A stretch of DNA of 64,000 nt from Parabacteroides sp. AD58 (GTDB lineage Bacteria; Bacteroidota; Bacteroidia; Bacteroidales; Tannerellaceae): the NCBI RefSeq assembly GCF_023744375.2, contig NZ_CP146284.1, positions 3,509,501 through 3,573,500 on the forward strand, in the 5' to 3' direction. This document shows positions 26,693-37,100 of the stretch, one piece after another. A program made the position numbers and the translations under genes. The notes under the pieces were generated by a model, which did no database searches, was not told where the DNA came from, and saw nothing but the letters and a program-made list of their open reading frames with translations. Position 1 is the stretch's first letter. Every line of letters begins with the position of its first letter.

Positions 26693-28119
26693 GTCGCCCC
26701 TTAAAAATGTTTTTATTTACTGGTATTCAGTAAATTAATCAATAAAAGTCTTTGATAAATCTGCAAGTTTCTTAAACTAAAGATAAGAAAACTTGCAGAT
26801 TTTATGATTAAAAATACGAATAATAGCCCTTCCTTATTCAGCAGCCTGTCTGACATGCTGAACCAATCGCACCCGCTTTACCGGTTGGCGGACAAAATAG
26901 ACTGGGGAAAATTTGAGACAGCTTTTCAACCTATGTATTGTCAGGACAACGGTCGTCCAGGCAAGCCGATCCGTTTAATGTGTGGTTTACTCATCCTGAA
27001 GCACCTTCGTAACCTGTCAGATGAGTCTTTGGTGGAACAATGGAGCGAAAACGTTTATTATCAGTATTTCTGTGGCATGCAGGAGTTCACTCCATCAGCC
27101 CCGTGTGCTTCTTCAGAGCTGGTCCATTTCCGCAAACGTATCGGTGAAAAGGGAATTGAACTTATCTTTCAGGAAAGCATCCGTGTGAATAATGAGGATG
27201 ACGATGACCACCATCATGATACGGCCTTCATTGATTCTACAGTCCAGGAAAAGAATATCACTTACCCCACGGATGCGAAGTTGCATAAGAAGATCGTGAA
27301 AAAAGTTCTTGGCATTGTGAAAAAGCTGGGCCTTCCCCTGCGTCAAAGCTACACCTTTGTGCTGAAGGCGATCTGTCGTGATCAGCGTTTCCGGAACCAT
27401 CCCAAGAACAGGAGAAAAGCCCTTATGGCAGACAGGCGTTTACGTACAATAGCCGGAAGACTGGTCAGGGAGCTGAAGCGTAATCTTAAAGGGAATCACG
27501 ACTATGACAAATTACTCGAAATCTTTGAAACCGTTCTTTCCCAAAGACGTAATAGCCGGAAAAAGATCTATTCCATTCATGAGCCAGAGGTACAATGCAT
27601 CAGCAAGGGAAAAGAACATAAGAAATACGAATTCGGCAACAAGGTATCCATCATACGTTCTGTCACAGGCATTATTCTTGGCGCCATGTCCTTCCGTAAT
27701 GAATATGACGGGCATACCATCGGGTCTTCCCTGGAACAGGTGGAACGGTTAACCGGGCGGAAAATCAAACTACTGGCAGGTGACAGGGGATACAGAGGCA
27801 AAAAGGAAATTAACGGGACGAAGATTATGATTCCCGATGTTCCCAAGAAATCAGACAGCCGTTATCAGAAACAGAAAAAACATAAACTCTTCCGCAAGCG
27901 TGCAGGAATAGAACCGACAATAGGTCACTTAAAGTCGGATTACCGGTTAGGCCGCAACTTTTATAAGGGTGTGGTGGGAGATACTGTCAACGTGCTTCTG
28001 GCGGCAGCGGCATATAACTTCAAAAGAGCCATGAAAGCTCTTTGGTGCATGATTCATAAAATCTGCGAGATACTGTATCTGAACAATATCTCGCAAAAAT
28101 GGGCTTTTTAAGGGACGAC
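26693..28119 (+). mobile_element. Complete IS5-family-like insertion sequence
   Basis: 1427 bases bounded by inverted repeats GTCGCCCCTTAAAAA (26693-26707) and TTTTTAAGGGACGAC (28105-28119), differing at one position. Both ends are flanked by TAAATA (26687-26692 and 28120-28125), a probable target duplication. The transposase stop codon lies inside the right repeat. A single intact transposase gene fills the element, so it may be active. Confidence 0.85.
26804..28111 (+). CDS. IS5/IS1182-like DDE transposase
   Basis: 435 residues. The N-terminal DUF772-type domain (about 15-120; GRPGKPIRLMCGLLILKHL) is followed by a DDE RNase-H core: D in FIDSTVQEKN, D in LAGDRGYRGKKE and E in RAGIEPTIGHLKSDYRLGR. 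An intact frame carried by the IS at 26693-28119. It cuts and pastes its own element; nothing ties it to neighbouring genes. Confidence 0.93.
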   Translation: MIKNTNNSPSLFSSLSDMLNQSHPLYRLADKIDWGKFETAFQPMYCQDNGRPGKPIRLMCGLLILKHLRNLSDESLVEQWSENVYYQYFCGMQEFTPSAPCASSELVHFRKRIGEKGIELIFQESIRVNNEDDDDHHHDTAFIDSTVQEKNITYPTDAKLHKKIVKKVLGIVKKLGLPLRQSYTFVLKAICRDQRFRNHPKNRRKALMADRRLRTIAGRLVRELKRNLKGNHDYDKLLEIFETVLSQRRNSRKKIYSIHEPEVQCISKGKEHKKYEFGNKVSIIRSVTGIILGAMSFRNEYDGHTIGSSLEQVERLTGRKIKLLAGDRGYRGKKEINGTKIMIPDVPKKSDSRYQKQKKHKLFRKRAGIEPTIGHLKSDYRLGRNFYKGVVGDTVNVLLAAAAYNFKRAMKALWCMIHKICEILYLNNISQKWAF

Positions 28120-28125
28120 TAAATA

Positions 28126-28305
28126 AAAAACCGATTTGATCCGGCCAAGTTCACTGTTCTCGAATGTTTTTCTATACAAATCATAAATCTGTAAACGAAT
28201 ATTAGGTGTAATTCCAGAAATATTTTGGACCTTAATCATGCAAATTAAATTCTGCAATGTCTCCAATTTCTGCTTCAAAGCAGGCACCTGACATTTGTTC
28301 GTCAT
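28126..28305 (-). other. Uncertain small frame interrupted by the IS
   Basis: A minus-strand frame of about 60 codons that runs into the IS right flank. If the IS and one TAAATA copy are removed it continues in frame for about 15 codons to a stop near 26640, giving about 77 residues. No recognisable domain; it may be chance. Confidence 0.2.
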
Positions 28306-28651
28306 ATAGAATGGAAGAACGACATTATAGGCTTTTCCCGAATTGTCATGTGGTTACATATTATAATTTTTTTCAAAGCCAACAATAATAAAGATGGCAT
28401 GTGAAATGAAAAACTAAGTTCATTTATACATATCATCTTATTTTTTTGAATATTTACTGACTATCCCTATGTATTCAAGGTGTACTTTATTTAATGCTTA
28501 TCATAAAGCCTTCCGATTCAATCAAACACTTACTAATGACTACTTGAAATGAAAATCAAAATTTTACCCAAACATGATATAAAAGGAGCTTTATCATTAT
28601 TGAATTGGTCTCACATTTATACAAAATATTTTATAGTGCTTTGCTAGGAGT
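28306..28651. other. AT-rich intergenic stretch with no recognisable content
   Basis: About 350 bases between the IS flank and the end of the CHAT cluster. I see no frame, strong hairpin or clear promoter. Confidence 0.5.
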
Positions 28652-29803
28652 TCAAGGCATACCTCCGTTCGCATCGCCCTCCAAACCCAATTTATCAATA
28701 AGGTCTTTAGTGACTATATCAGCCGGAGCACGTAAAGTTGTAATGATCCATGACTTCGTGATTTCATCCCAACGTTGATTGGAAACAACCTGCCAACCAG
28801 CTGCAACCAAACTTTCTTTGGGCTCCATTTCTTTTCTACGCTTTCTGTCCTTCTTCCAGTTTTTCCGATACTGATCCGTAATGTCACAGGTTTCTTTTAG
28901 CGTAATCTCCAGTTTATACTCACCGGTTCCCCAACAGTCCTTATATTGGTCATGTTCATCCCGATAGCCCATATAAGAGCGAGGCACGATAAAACTTTCG
29001 CCCATTACCTTATAAGCAGATGGATCGTCTTTTTTCCGCGCATAACGTAAAAAGCCCTTCTCGTCAAGAATGCTTTTGTCTATCGGAACAGTAATCTTGA
29101 AATTTCCCAGTTCCTGATTTTTCTGCATGACAACCACATAATTGATCCATGAAGAAATCAGCTTAATATCCATATTCAAGGTGTAATTCTTGCGTTCCTC
29201 GAAAGAGAAAGGAATGTCATAGACCGAATTAGGCAAATTGGAACGGGTCGGACTGATGATAAGTGTATCGAGCACCAGCTCAAACTTGGAATGATTGATA
29301 ATGTGGTAGATTTTCGAACGGTCGATATGACAGGAAATATAGAACACCGTATCATTGCCTTCCTTGCGCAAACATCCGATGCCGTCGAAACACATTCCTT
29401 TTGGATCCATAGCTCCATCCCAAGACCTTTCTCTATAAAAATCATTTACTTCCGAAACTGTACTGATCTTGATTTCATAGACATTTTCTTCCTCAACAGT
29501 CTTTTCCCATTCTTCCTTCAACCTAGAATTCCGGGTCACAAGTGCACCTATTGCGTTAACCCCCCAATCGATAAATGAAGTTACATATCCTGAAGCTATT
29601 CCTTTACCTGCATTCAAGGCCGCTGAACCCAAATCAGACAAGTAACTTCGGGAAGAACGCAATTCTGCTGATTGTTCAGCAATCTCATTCGACAAGTCGT
29701 CGCTTGTATAAATAAATGTCTGGTACTCTATCTCCTGAGCCATTACAAGAATAGAGCATAAAGAAAGACAAGCTGTAAGAATAATTTTTTTCATAATCAA
29801 CAA
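28652..29803 (-). CDS. Exported hypothetical protein, last gene of CHAT cluster
   Basis: 383 residues with a clear signal peptide (cleavage after about residue 23, VMAQ). The mature protein is mixed alpha/beta with no domain I know. A hydrophobic glycine/alanine-rich stretch (about 55-90) could associate with membrane, and a basic segment (KNWKKDRKRRKEME) lies near residue 325. It lies 81 bases downstream of the TPR-CHAT gene on the same strand, so likely co-transcribed and possibly a substrate or partner of that protease (inference). The second ATG (codon 4) could also be the start. Confidence 0.7.
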   Translation of the reverse strand: MLIMKKIILTACLSLCSILVMAQEIEYQTFIYTSDDLSNEIAEQSAELRSSRSYLSDLGSAALNAGKGIASGYVTSFIDWGVNAIGALVTRNSRLKEEWEKTVEEENVYEIKISTVSEVNDFYRERSWDGAMDPKGMCFDGIGCLRKEGNDTVFYISCHIDRSKIYHIINHSKFELVLDTLIISPTRSNLPNSVYDIPFSFEERKNYTLNMDIKLISSWINYVVVMQKNQELGNFKITVPIDKSILDEKGFLRYARKKDDPSAYKVMGESFIVPRSYMGYRDEHDQYKDCWGTGEYKLEITLKETCDITDQYRKNWKKDRKRRKEMEPKESLVAAGWQVVSNQRWDEITKSWIITTLRAPADIVTKDLIDKLGLEGDANGGMP

Positions 29804-29884
29804 TTTTTTCAGTATGATATTTCTTTACAAATATATTATTTTTTATTATTCTTTTATATCTTTTTGAGCTTTATATATAAAATA

Positions 29885-32368
29885 TCAAATTCCATCAATC
29901 AGGATGAAAGAAGCCCAATAGCAGGGTTGGCTGAAACTGATTTTATCTACTTGGACAGTCTTCCCGGCTCTACCGGGAGGTATGGGCTGCAGACGGTGGA
30001 CAACAGGCTGTTCGATGACCGATGTACGCATCTTTTCCTGTGCTGATTGCAAGGCCTGGCATTTAGGCATTTTCTTCTTGATAAGATTTTCGTAGAAGAA
30101 AGACATCAGATATTGGGTAGCCTTGTCGTTTACCTCCCATAAAGACACCATAACCGAATTGGCTCCACCTTTCTTCAGTCCACGGGGCATACCTGACATT
30201 CCATCAACCGTCACTCTTCCCAATCCTGTCTGACAGGCCGACAAGACAAACAGATCGACTTTATGCAAGTTCAAGTCACATAGTTCACGAGCCGTCAGCA
30301 CACCATCTTCCACCTTTTCATTCTCGGGCTTTTGCTTGGCGCATAGATTGGCTCCGGAAAGAACAACTCCGCACCGAAGCATGGAAAGGTCTTCGGAGAT
30401 ACTGTCCTTTGCATAAAGAAGCTGTGGAACTATCTGATAGTCGGAACAATAGCCATGTGTAGACAGATGCACCAGATTATGGGTCTGGATTTCATGCTTG
30501 ATATTTCTTTCTGTTCCCTGAGAACGGCTCAGTATCCGACAGGAACCTCCTTGCCAGTAATGCCCGATACTGTCAATTTCCATCCTCGACCCTGTCAAGT
30601 AAGTGTATCTGCCGCCCACTACCGGAGGAAGCCGGTCGATATACAAGACTTTGCTTCCCCTACGGTCAGGGATTGTATCGACATACTCTTTTACCGAAGA
30701 CTTGTCATCATAATCAAGACCGCCTACCAACAAAGGCGACCATGAAGTAACCTTTTGATGCTTTTCGCACAAGCGCCGGGAAGAAGATAACCGGTAAAAT
30801 CGGCAATCTGGACGGTCGAATACCATATATTCAATCCCCAGCAAATAGAAAAGACCTTCCGGGACAAAATAGACGGAAGATTGAGAGGGCACATGTTTCA
30901 AAATCGGTTCCCATATTTTACGCCCCAACAAAGTATCAGAATATAATCTGTTCTTGTCTTCATTTCGCCGGGAATAAATGGCTTCTTTCACCGTACAGGA
31001 CTTTCTGCCATTAGCCTGCAATTCCAAACGTTCGAATTCACCGGCGGAAAAAAGAGGGATAAATTGTGTGGAAACAGCCTTCCCCGCTACCAATGCAGCA
31101 TAGCGGATAGAATCTTGATGGATGTACTGCACAAATTCCACCAGCCTATCTGAATTATTCTTCAAGGCTACTTTTATATCCTTCAAGCCTACCGTTAAAT
31201 CTTTCCGATAAGCTTCGAACTCACTGACTTCTGCTATTAAATGCAATTCCAACCTCTCTGCTTCTTTTTCAAGTAAAATTCTATCCGGTATTTTAGCGGA
31301 ACGTAGCTGCATCCTTAATTTCTTGAGGCGTGTATAATCGGCCAACAGTCTTGGATTCGCGGCAACTAGTTTCTGAAAATTGATATTGGCTTGCATCAAG
31401 ACTGACTTGGAAAAGACAGCCACATCAAAAAGAAAATCTGGATCGGCAGTAGCAGTAGCATAGCACTCGGATAGCAATCTGTTATGAACATTCCAGAAAT
31501 TCAGCCGTTCATCTTCTGTCATAAAAGCAAAATTCGCGAGTACATAATCCTTCTCTCCTTCAAAATATTTTTTAAACCAAGAGACTGATTCGCTGATATT
31601 TCCTTTCTTCAACAAGATTTCGGCCTTCTTTCTCAATGACACGAGATAATCAGGATGCGACTTTCCCAAATGTACCTTCTGCCACTCCAATGCCTGGCCT
31701 ATATATAGAAGAGCTTTGTCAAAATCTTGAAGTTCGGCTTCGACAACTGCCAGATTTCCAGCACAGACGTATTTGTCGGACTTCTCGTCTGAATACATAG
31801 CATAGGCAGTTGAAAGTGCACTCTTTGCCTCGGCAAAACGATTTTCTACCCACAAGATATAACCTTTATTCTGGATGGCACTACGATACACGGAAGTATC
31901 TGCCAGTGATGTCTCAAGCACATCATCCAGCAAGGCGAGGGCCTTTTCAGGATTATTTAGTCGCATATAAGCGGAAGAAAGATTGATAATCTTGATTTCT
32001 TCACCCACACTGAATGTTTTTTCCTCCAATGCATCTATGACTTTCTGGTATTCTCCGGTAAGCAGCCACAAACCACTCAAATTCAACAACACCTTTTCTA
32101 GGTTTTCACCCCTTACAAGTTCGAGCAGACGTTCATTCCAGTGGATTGCTTGAGTATAGTTACCTGCCAGTTTGTAGCATTGTGCCAGAGGTTCGTACAA
32201 TTTTCTTTTCTGTATCAGATTAATCGGCTTCACTTTACTATACCATTCAATGGCTTCCTCATAAAGTCCCATCTCCTGACATTGTTTGCCTTTGTCGAAG
32301 CAGCCAGCCTCCTGAGCCAATAAATTGCCGGCATATAAAAATATCCAAAGTAACACCCATTTTCTCAT
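29885..32368 (-). CDS. Exported TPR-CHAT (caspase-like) protein
   Basis: 827 residues. Signal peptide (1-19, AGNLLAQ), about ten TPR-like helical repeats (about 20-300), a linker, then a C-terminal CHAT peptidase domain (about 510-827). The catalytic dyad is present: H638 in HLSTHGY and C712 in LSACQTG, so it should be an active cysteine protease. CHAT proteases are caspase relatives, some used in CRISPR-associated or gasdermin defence; those are cytoplasmic, whereas this one has an export signal, so its site of action should be the periplasm or surface. It follows the 224-residue exported protein by 6 bases. Confidence 0.85.
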   Translation of the reverse strand: MRKWVLLWIFLYAGNLLAQEAGCFDKGKQCQEMGLYEEAIEWYSKVKPINLIQKRKLYEPLAQCYKLAGNYTQAIHWNERLLELVRGENLEKVLLNLSGLWLLTGEYQKVIDALEEKTFSVGEEIKIINLSSAYMRLNNPEKALALLDDVLETSLADTSVYRSAIQNKGYILWVENRFAEAKSALSTAYAMYSDEKSDKYVCAGNLAVVEAELQDFDKALLYIGQALEWQKVHLGKSHPDYLVSLRKKAEILLKKGNISESVSWFKKYFEGEKDYVLANFAFMTEDERLNFWNVHNRLLSECYATATADPDFLFDVAVFSKSVLMQANINFQKLVAANPRLLADYTRLKKLRMQLRSAKIPDRILLEKEAERLELHLIAEVSEFEAYRKDLTVGLKDIKVALKNNSDRLVEFVQYIHQDSIRYAALVAGKAVSTQFIPLFSAGEFERLELQANGRKSCTVKEAIYSRRNEDKNRLYSDTLLGRKIWEPILKHVPSQSSVYFVPEGLFYLLGIEYMVFDRPDCRFYRLSSSRRLCEKHQKVTSWSPLLVGGLDYDDKSSVKEYVDTIPDRRGSKVLYIDRLPPVVGGRYTYLTGSRMEIDSIGHYWQGGSCRILSRSQGTERNIKHEIQTHNLVHLSTHGYCSDYQIVPQLLYAKDSISEDLSMLRCGVVLSGANLCAKQKPENEKVEDGVLTARELCDLNLHKVDLFVLSACQTGLGRVTVDGMSGMPRGLKKGGANSVMVSLWEVNDKATQYLMSFFYENLIKKKMPKCQALQSAQEKMRTSVIEQPVVHRLQPIPPGRAGKTVQVDKISFSQPCYWASFILIDGI

Positions 32369-32374
32369 ACGACA

Positions 32375-33049
32375 TCAATTACCCACTATAATAACACTGA
32401 TATCCTTATCCGACAAGTTTACCACTTCAATCGTATATTCCCCGAAGTTCTTCATCTCCCAGCACACTTGAGCAGAAGGTTTTCCTCCGGAAGAAACATC
32501 TTTCAACACTTGATTGTTCCTTACATCATTTACTGTTAGATTAATCATGCCGTCGGCCTCGGCCACAACAAACAATTCCTTGGGGCCTGAACCTTTTGTA
32601 CAATAAGTACATTTGCTATGAGCTGCAATGGCACGCTGGGTATACCGACAGTCAAATTCTGAACGCAGCAACGATGCCTCCTCCAATTCCACCGGCTGTA
32701 AATCCATGGAAACCAACGTATCGACATACGAAGGCTCAAATTGAAGATGCTGTCCCAAAGGAATATCTCCGGGAGAAAGGTCTTTCAACAGACTGAAGCG
32801 GTCAAAAGCCGTAAGGCCTATTTTTTCTCCCTTGTAGACAAATAAACCTCCCGAACTATTATATTCTTCTGCATTGTATTCTTTTAGGCAATCGACCAGT
32901 TCATCAAGATTCTTGCTGGCCACTCCATAGCGGATTCTCAAACAATAATCCTTGAAAAGCTCCATTTTGGCAGATAAAGGAGCGGTCTGTGCCCCAAGCC
33001 AAACAGACAGATTACACAGACAAAACAAAAGGCAAATTATTCTTCTCAT
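32375..33049 (-). CDS. Exported hypothetical protein with LRIRYG motif
   Basis: 224 residues with a signal peptide (cleavage near residue 20, LGAQ). The N-terminal CLRIRYGVASKNLDEL is closely similar to the N-terminus of the 1204-residue CHAT protein (CALRIRYGMQF). The C-terminal half contains a CTYC pair and a beta-rich segment that may fold as a pre-peptidase-like domain (FVVAEADGMINLTV to YTIEVVNLSD). No known name. It sits tightly between two CHAT genes in one operon. Confidence 0.7.
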   Translation of the reverse strand: MRRIICLLFCLCNLSVWLGAQTAPLSAKMELFKDYCLRIRYGVASKNLDELVDCLKEYNAEEYNSSGGLFVYKGEKIGLTAFDRFSLLKDLSPGDIPLGQHLQFEPSYVDTLVSMDLQPVELEEASLLRSEFDCRYTQRAIAAHSKCTYCTKGSGPKELFVVAEADGMINLTVNDVRNNQVLKDVSSGGKPSAQVCWEMKNFGEYTIEVVNLSDKDISVIIVGN

Positions 33050-33061
33050 ATATTTATAGAT

Positions 33062-34153
33062 TTAATTTTCCATTCCATCAAGTATGACAAATACCGCCCA
33101 ATAGTCGGGAGAACTATAGATTCCGTTTATGTATGCTTTCAGATACTGCTGGGCGTCCTTCAACGCTTTCTGTTTATCACCCATAGCAAACAAATTCTTG
33201 TAAAACTCTGTCATAAGAATCTGCGTAGCCTTGTCGCTTACTTTCCACAGGCTCATCACAATTGTATGTACTCCTCAATTTTTTCAATCCACGCTGTAAA
33301 CTAAACACTCCTTCGGAGGTTATATCCTCCAAAGCTGTCTAGCCAGCGGAGAGCACAACTAGGTCAAGTCCTCTCAAATCAAGACGGGAAAGTTCTTTCG
33401 ATGTCAGGATTCCATCCTCCATCTTTTTATCAAAGGAATCGGGATTCATCAAATAATCCCCTGCGGTCCGTAAGGAACAATCCACTGTTCGACAAGAAAT
33501 AATCTTCCGGACTAACAGCATTAGAAAACTCCTGCCGGAGTCTGGTCTCTTTGATACTCCGTCGCCAATTCCAACTGAGCCCTTATATAAAACTCCGATT
33601 CCGTCCCCCAATTTAATCCTATGATGCGGAGGCTTTTCAACAAGACTGATTCCGCTTTTTGATTGTCATCCAGATACGAATAACACAAGCTGACCATGTT
33701 CAAAGAATTCCCATACCACAGGTTGTTTTTTCCAAAATATTGTTTTTCAAGTTCTGCTCCTTTCAGTACATACTCCAATGCTGCATCATAATCACCTTCA
33801 AAAAGTTTCTGTTGAGCCCAAGCACCATAACGATCACTTTCAACTGTAACCCTTTGATCAACACGTGGCAATCTATAAAACGGTGAAAGCTTTTCTGTCT
33901 TTTCGACATTTCCTAATTTGTAATAACAGCTTGCCAGCCAAATAACAGAATATTCCCGCCTCATGTACCCTTCGATCAATTCCGCTTTATCCAATTCATC
34001 ACTTTTTTCAAAATAGGGTATAGCCCCCTCGTATTTCCCTTGCCCGTATAGATCAACACGCTTGTTGAAATAAAAATTAGACATCAGACTTTGAGCTGAT
34101 GCCCCAAGTACAACATTTATCAAAAATCCGATCAATAACAGACACCTTCCCAT
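33062..34153 (-). pseudogene. Decayed exported TPR-CHAT gene
   Basis: The 5' part (34153 to about 33530) encodes a signal peptide (MGRCLLLIGFLINVVLGASAQ) and TPR repeats of about 200 residues. It then jumps, with loss of several hundred codons, to fragments of the CHAT end in other frames: EDGILTSKELSRLDLRGLDLVVLSAG then a stop (about 33430-33340), and SLWKVSDKATQ to the C-terminal YWAVFVILDGMEN (33259-33062). At the catalytic site the usual ACQT reads AG-stop, so the cysteine codon is gone. The start at 34153 is chosen because upstream in-frame codons overlap the 1204-residue gene. Confidence 0.75.
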
Positions 34154-34193
34154 ATCTAGAACAAATTTACTTCGGTTAAACCTTACCTGACCA

Positions 34194-37100
34194 TTATTCC
34201 AAGCCGTCAAGCATAATGAATGCCGCCCAATATTTCGGATCAGCATACTGCGAACCGGCCGAACGTAATTGTTTCACAGCTTCTACCAAGGCTTTATTTT
34301 TCGGCATTCCATTCACTATATTCTTATAGAATGAAGACATCAGTAGAGACGTAGACTTGTCACTGACTTTCCACGAAGCCATGACAATCGTATTAGCTCC
34401 GGCCTGTTTGAACCCTCGTTGAAGACCGAACACGCCCTCACCCGTAACCCTTCCTTCTGCGGTAAGGCAAGCAGAAAGGACAACCATATCGGTATGACTC
34501 AAATCCATAACAGCGATTTCTCTTGCCGAAAGGAAACCGTCATCCGACATTTTCAGGTCAGTGGCCAATTGTGTATTGTTCACACCGGCAAAACACACTG
34601 CAGTATTTTCCATCACCCGATCACCGTCTTTCAATGTAGCAGACAAACGCAATGATGGGATTTTATCCACTACAATTTCCGAGTCCAACAGATAAAGTCC
34701 ATGTGTTGCCAGATGGATAAGCTGTGCGTCACTGCCGGAAAGTTTCTTAAAAGACTCTTCTGTGGCATTTTCTTCCTGATATAAATCCACATGTATCTGT
34801 TTCGATGACAATAACTTGTCAATATCCTTCACTTCTTTGTCACTTCCGGCCAGATAGGTCAGCTTGATCTGCCGTTCGCCACGGGCATCTACGTCATTCA
34901 GACTGACGTTGGTGGCATCGTATTCAATACCTCCATACAATACAGCCTTTGTCCATCGGCTAGGTTTCCTTTCCTTGGCCAATATACGGGTTGAAGACAG
35001 ACGATACATATCGAATTTCTCTGCCATCATCAACAAATCATCGTATGGCATATATTCGACGGGAACTTTATGCAAGATACCGGTAGGCGAAAAATAGATA
35101 CATTCGACACCTTCCATGAAAGGCCTTATCGGATTCCATATCTTGTTTCCGTTTTCAGCTGTCACCTGCATTATACCTTGTTGCATTTTATCATAAGTTG
35201 TTTTTTCTGTCAACGGAATAAAGACTGGTGCGTTCCATTCCTTTTTCAATAACAATGCTCCATACATGGCCACACTATCCTGTCGGCTATAATCAATGAA
35301 TTCAATAGACAGATCTGTATCCTCCAAATGTTTCTGAACATCCATCCAGGTTACATTCAAAAATTCCGTATAGTCCCGGTAAGACTGAAGACATGACATC
35401 AATCCGGCTTCCAGTGTCTCCGCTTTCTTCTTTAATGTAGTTCTTGTCATTTCATCGATCGCAAGGTTGTTTACTAGTTCCCGCTTAATGACTTCCAGTT
35501 CGTCAAAGTCGGCCTGCAATTTGGCATCTCCGCTTTCACGAATCTGCCGTTCGCACAATAACGAAGAATTCAACAGTAATCCTTTGGAGAAAAGTGCCAG
35601 GTCGTAAACCTTCCCGGCAAATTGGGAAGGCTTCCCCACAGTATCCACAAATTTTCCGGCATCATAAATCTGCTGGCTAAACATTCTCCAGAAATTATTC
35701 CGTTCGCCTTCTGTCAGAGACGAAAAATATAGCTTGGAGTGACTGATGATGTCATCGGCCTGCAGCGAGTAGTACTTTTCGGCTTCCTTATGTTTTCCTA
35801 ATCCCAACGCAATGTCAGCCAATAACATCGTGGTGTTGGTTCTCTCGGCAAAAAGGGCAGCACTTTCGAGATTATTTTCATTGACCAACAGGCTTGCTTT
35901 CTTATAGTCCTTAACAAAGAGATGGAAAGGAGCCAGACATTCCAGATAGACATCTTTCAACTCTTCGTTTTTCACATTTGCCCGGATAAGACTTTCACAA
36001 CGGTCTATGGTCTGCAACATCTGATTCCATTGGCGGTTGAGGTAATATACAGAAGCCAAGTATTCCAATGATATAATATAATTCATATGCGACTCACCAT
36101 AGGTTTTCTTCGTTTGGTCGACCAAGGTTTCGGCATCACGACAAAGCGTGGACAACAATTCTTGCGAATCGTCATGTACAAATTCCCCTTTATTATTTTG
36201 GCGGAGATCCATTTCGGCAAGCATGTTACCGATAATACCATGAGCTAGAACCTCCCAACTATCTTTCCCATTTTTCAAGCTTGGAAGCAAACCACGGCTC
36301 AAATCCACTGCATCAAGATATTTCCCCACTGAAGACAGGGCATCGATTTTATTCCGAACAAACTGATTATACTGATGCTCAGAAAGCCCGGTCAAAGCCA
36401 GACAAGAATCAGCCAGCTCTATCGATTTTCGGTACTCACCCACCATGTTATATAGAGAAGACAATTGGGTAAGCATATCAAATACAAGGGGGTGAGATGT
36501 CCCGAACCTTTGTTTACAGGAACTGATATTGTACAATAAATATCCGATTGTTTTCTGCTGATATTTGCTCCCGATTCCCAATACCAAAACAAACGGCAAT
36601 CCTTGTTCCATTCCAATACTGTCGTTGCCGGATCTATACCCATCCATCAAATCGAACACTTGCCCTGCCAATTCATTGAATTTATCGTATTCATAATTTT
36701 TCTCGTAGGCATACGCCAAAGTAGCCAATGTAGCGACATCTTTCCCGTCATTCATCTTTTCAGCCAAAGCCAATAACCTTTTACGTTCATCATTATTTAT
36801 ATGAAAAGAATTACAAAGAGTAAGCAGCCGGAACACCATTTTAGGATCGCAGGAAGGATTTTGTTCCAAATAATCTAACAGACGTTGCATAGCCAGATTC
36901 ATTCCGTAATAATCATTCAAACCAAAACAAGCCGTTGCCAGTCCATAAAGCACATCAGCATAGATATCCCCTTGTCCCTTTATTTTCTGCAAGGCAGATT
37001 TATAGAGCATGACCGCTTGCGGCCATCGTTCCAGACTTGAATTAATTTCAGCCCTGTCATACAAGACTCCAGCCAAGCCCTCGTCCGATCGCTTTCTCAT

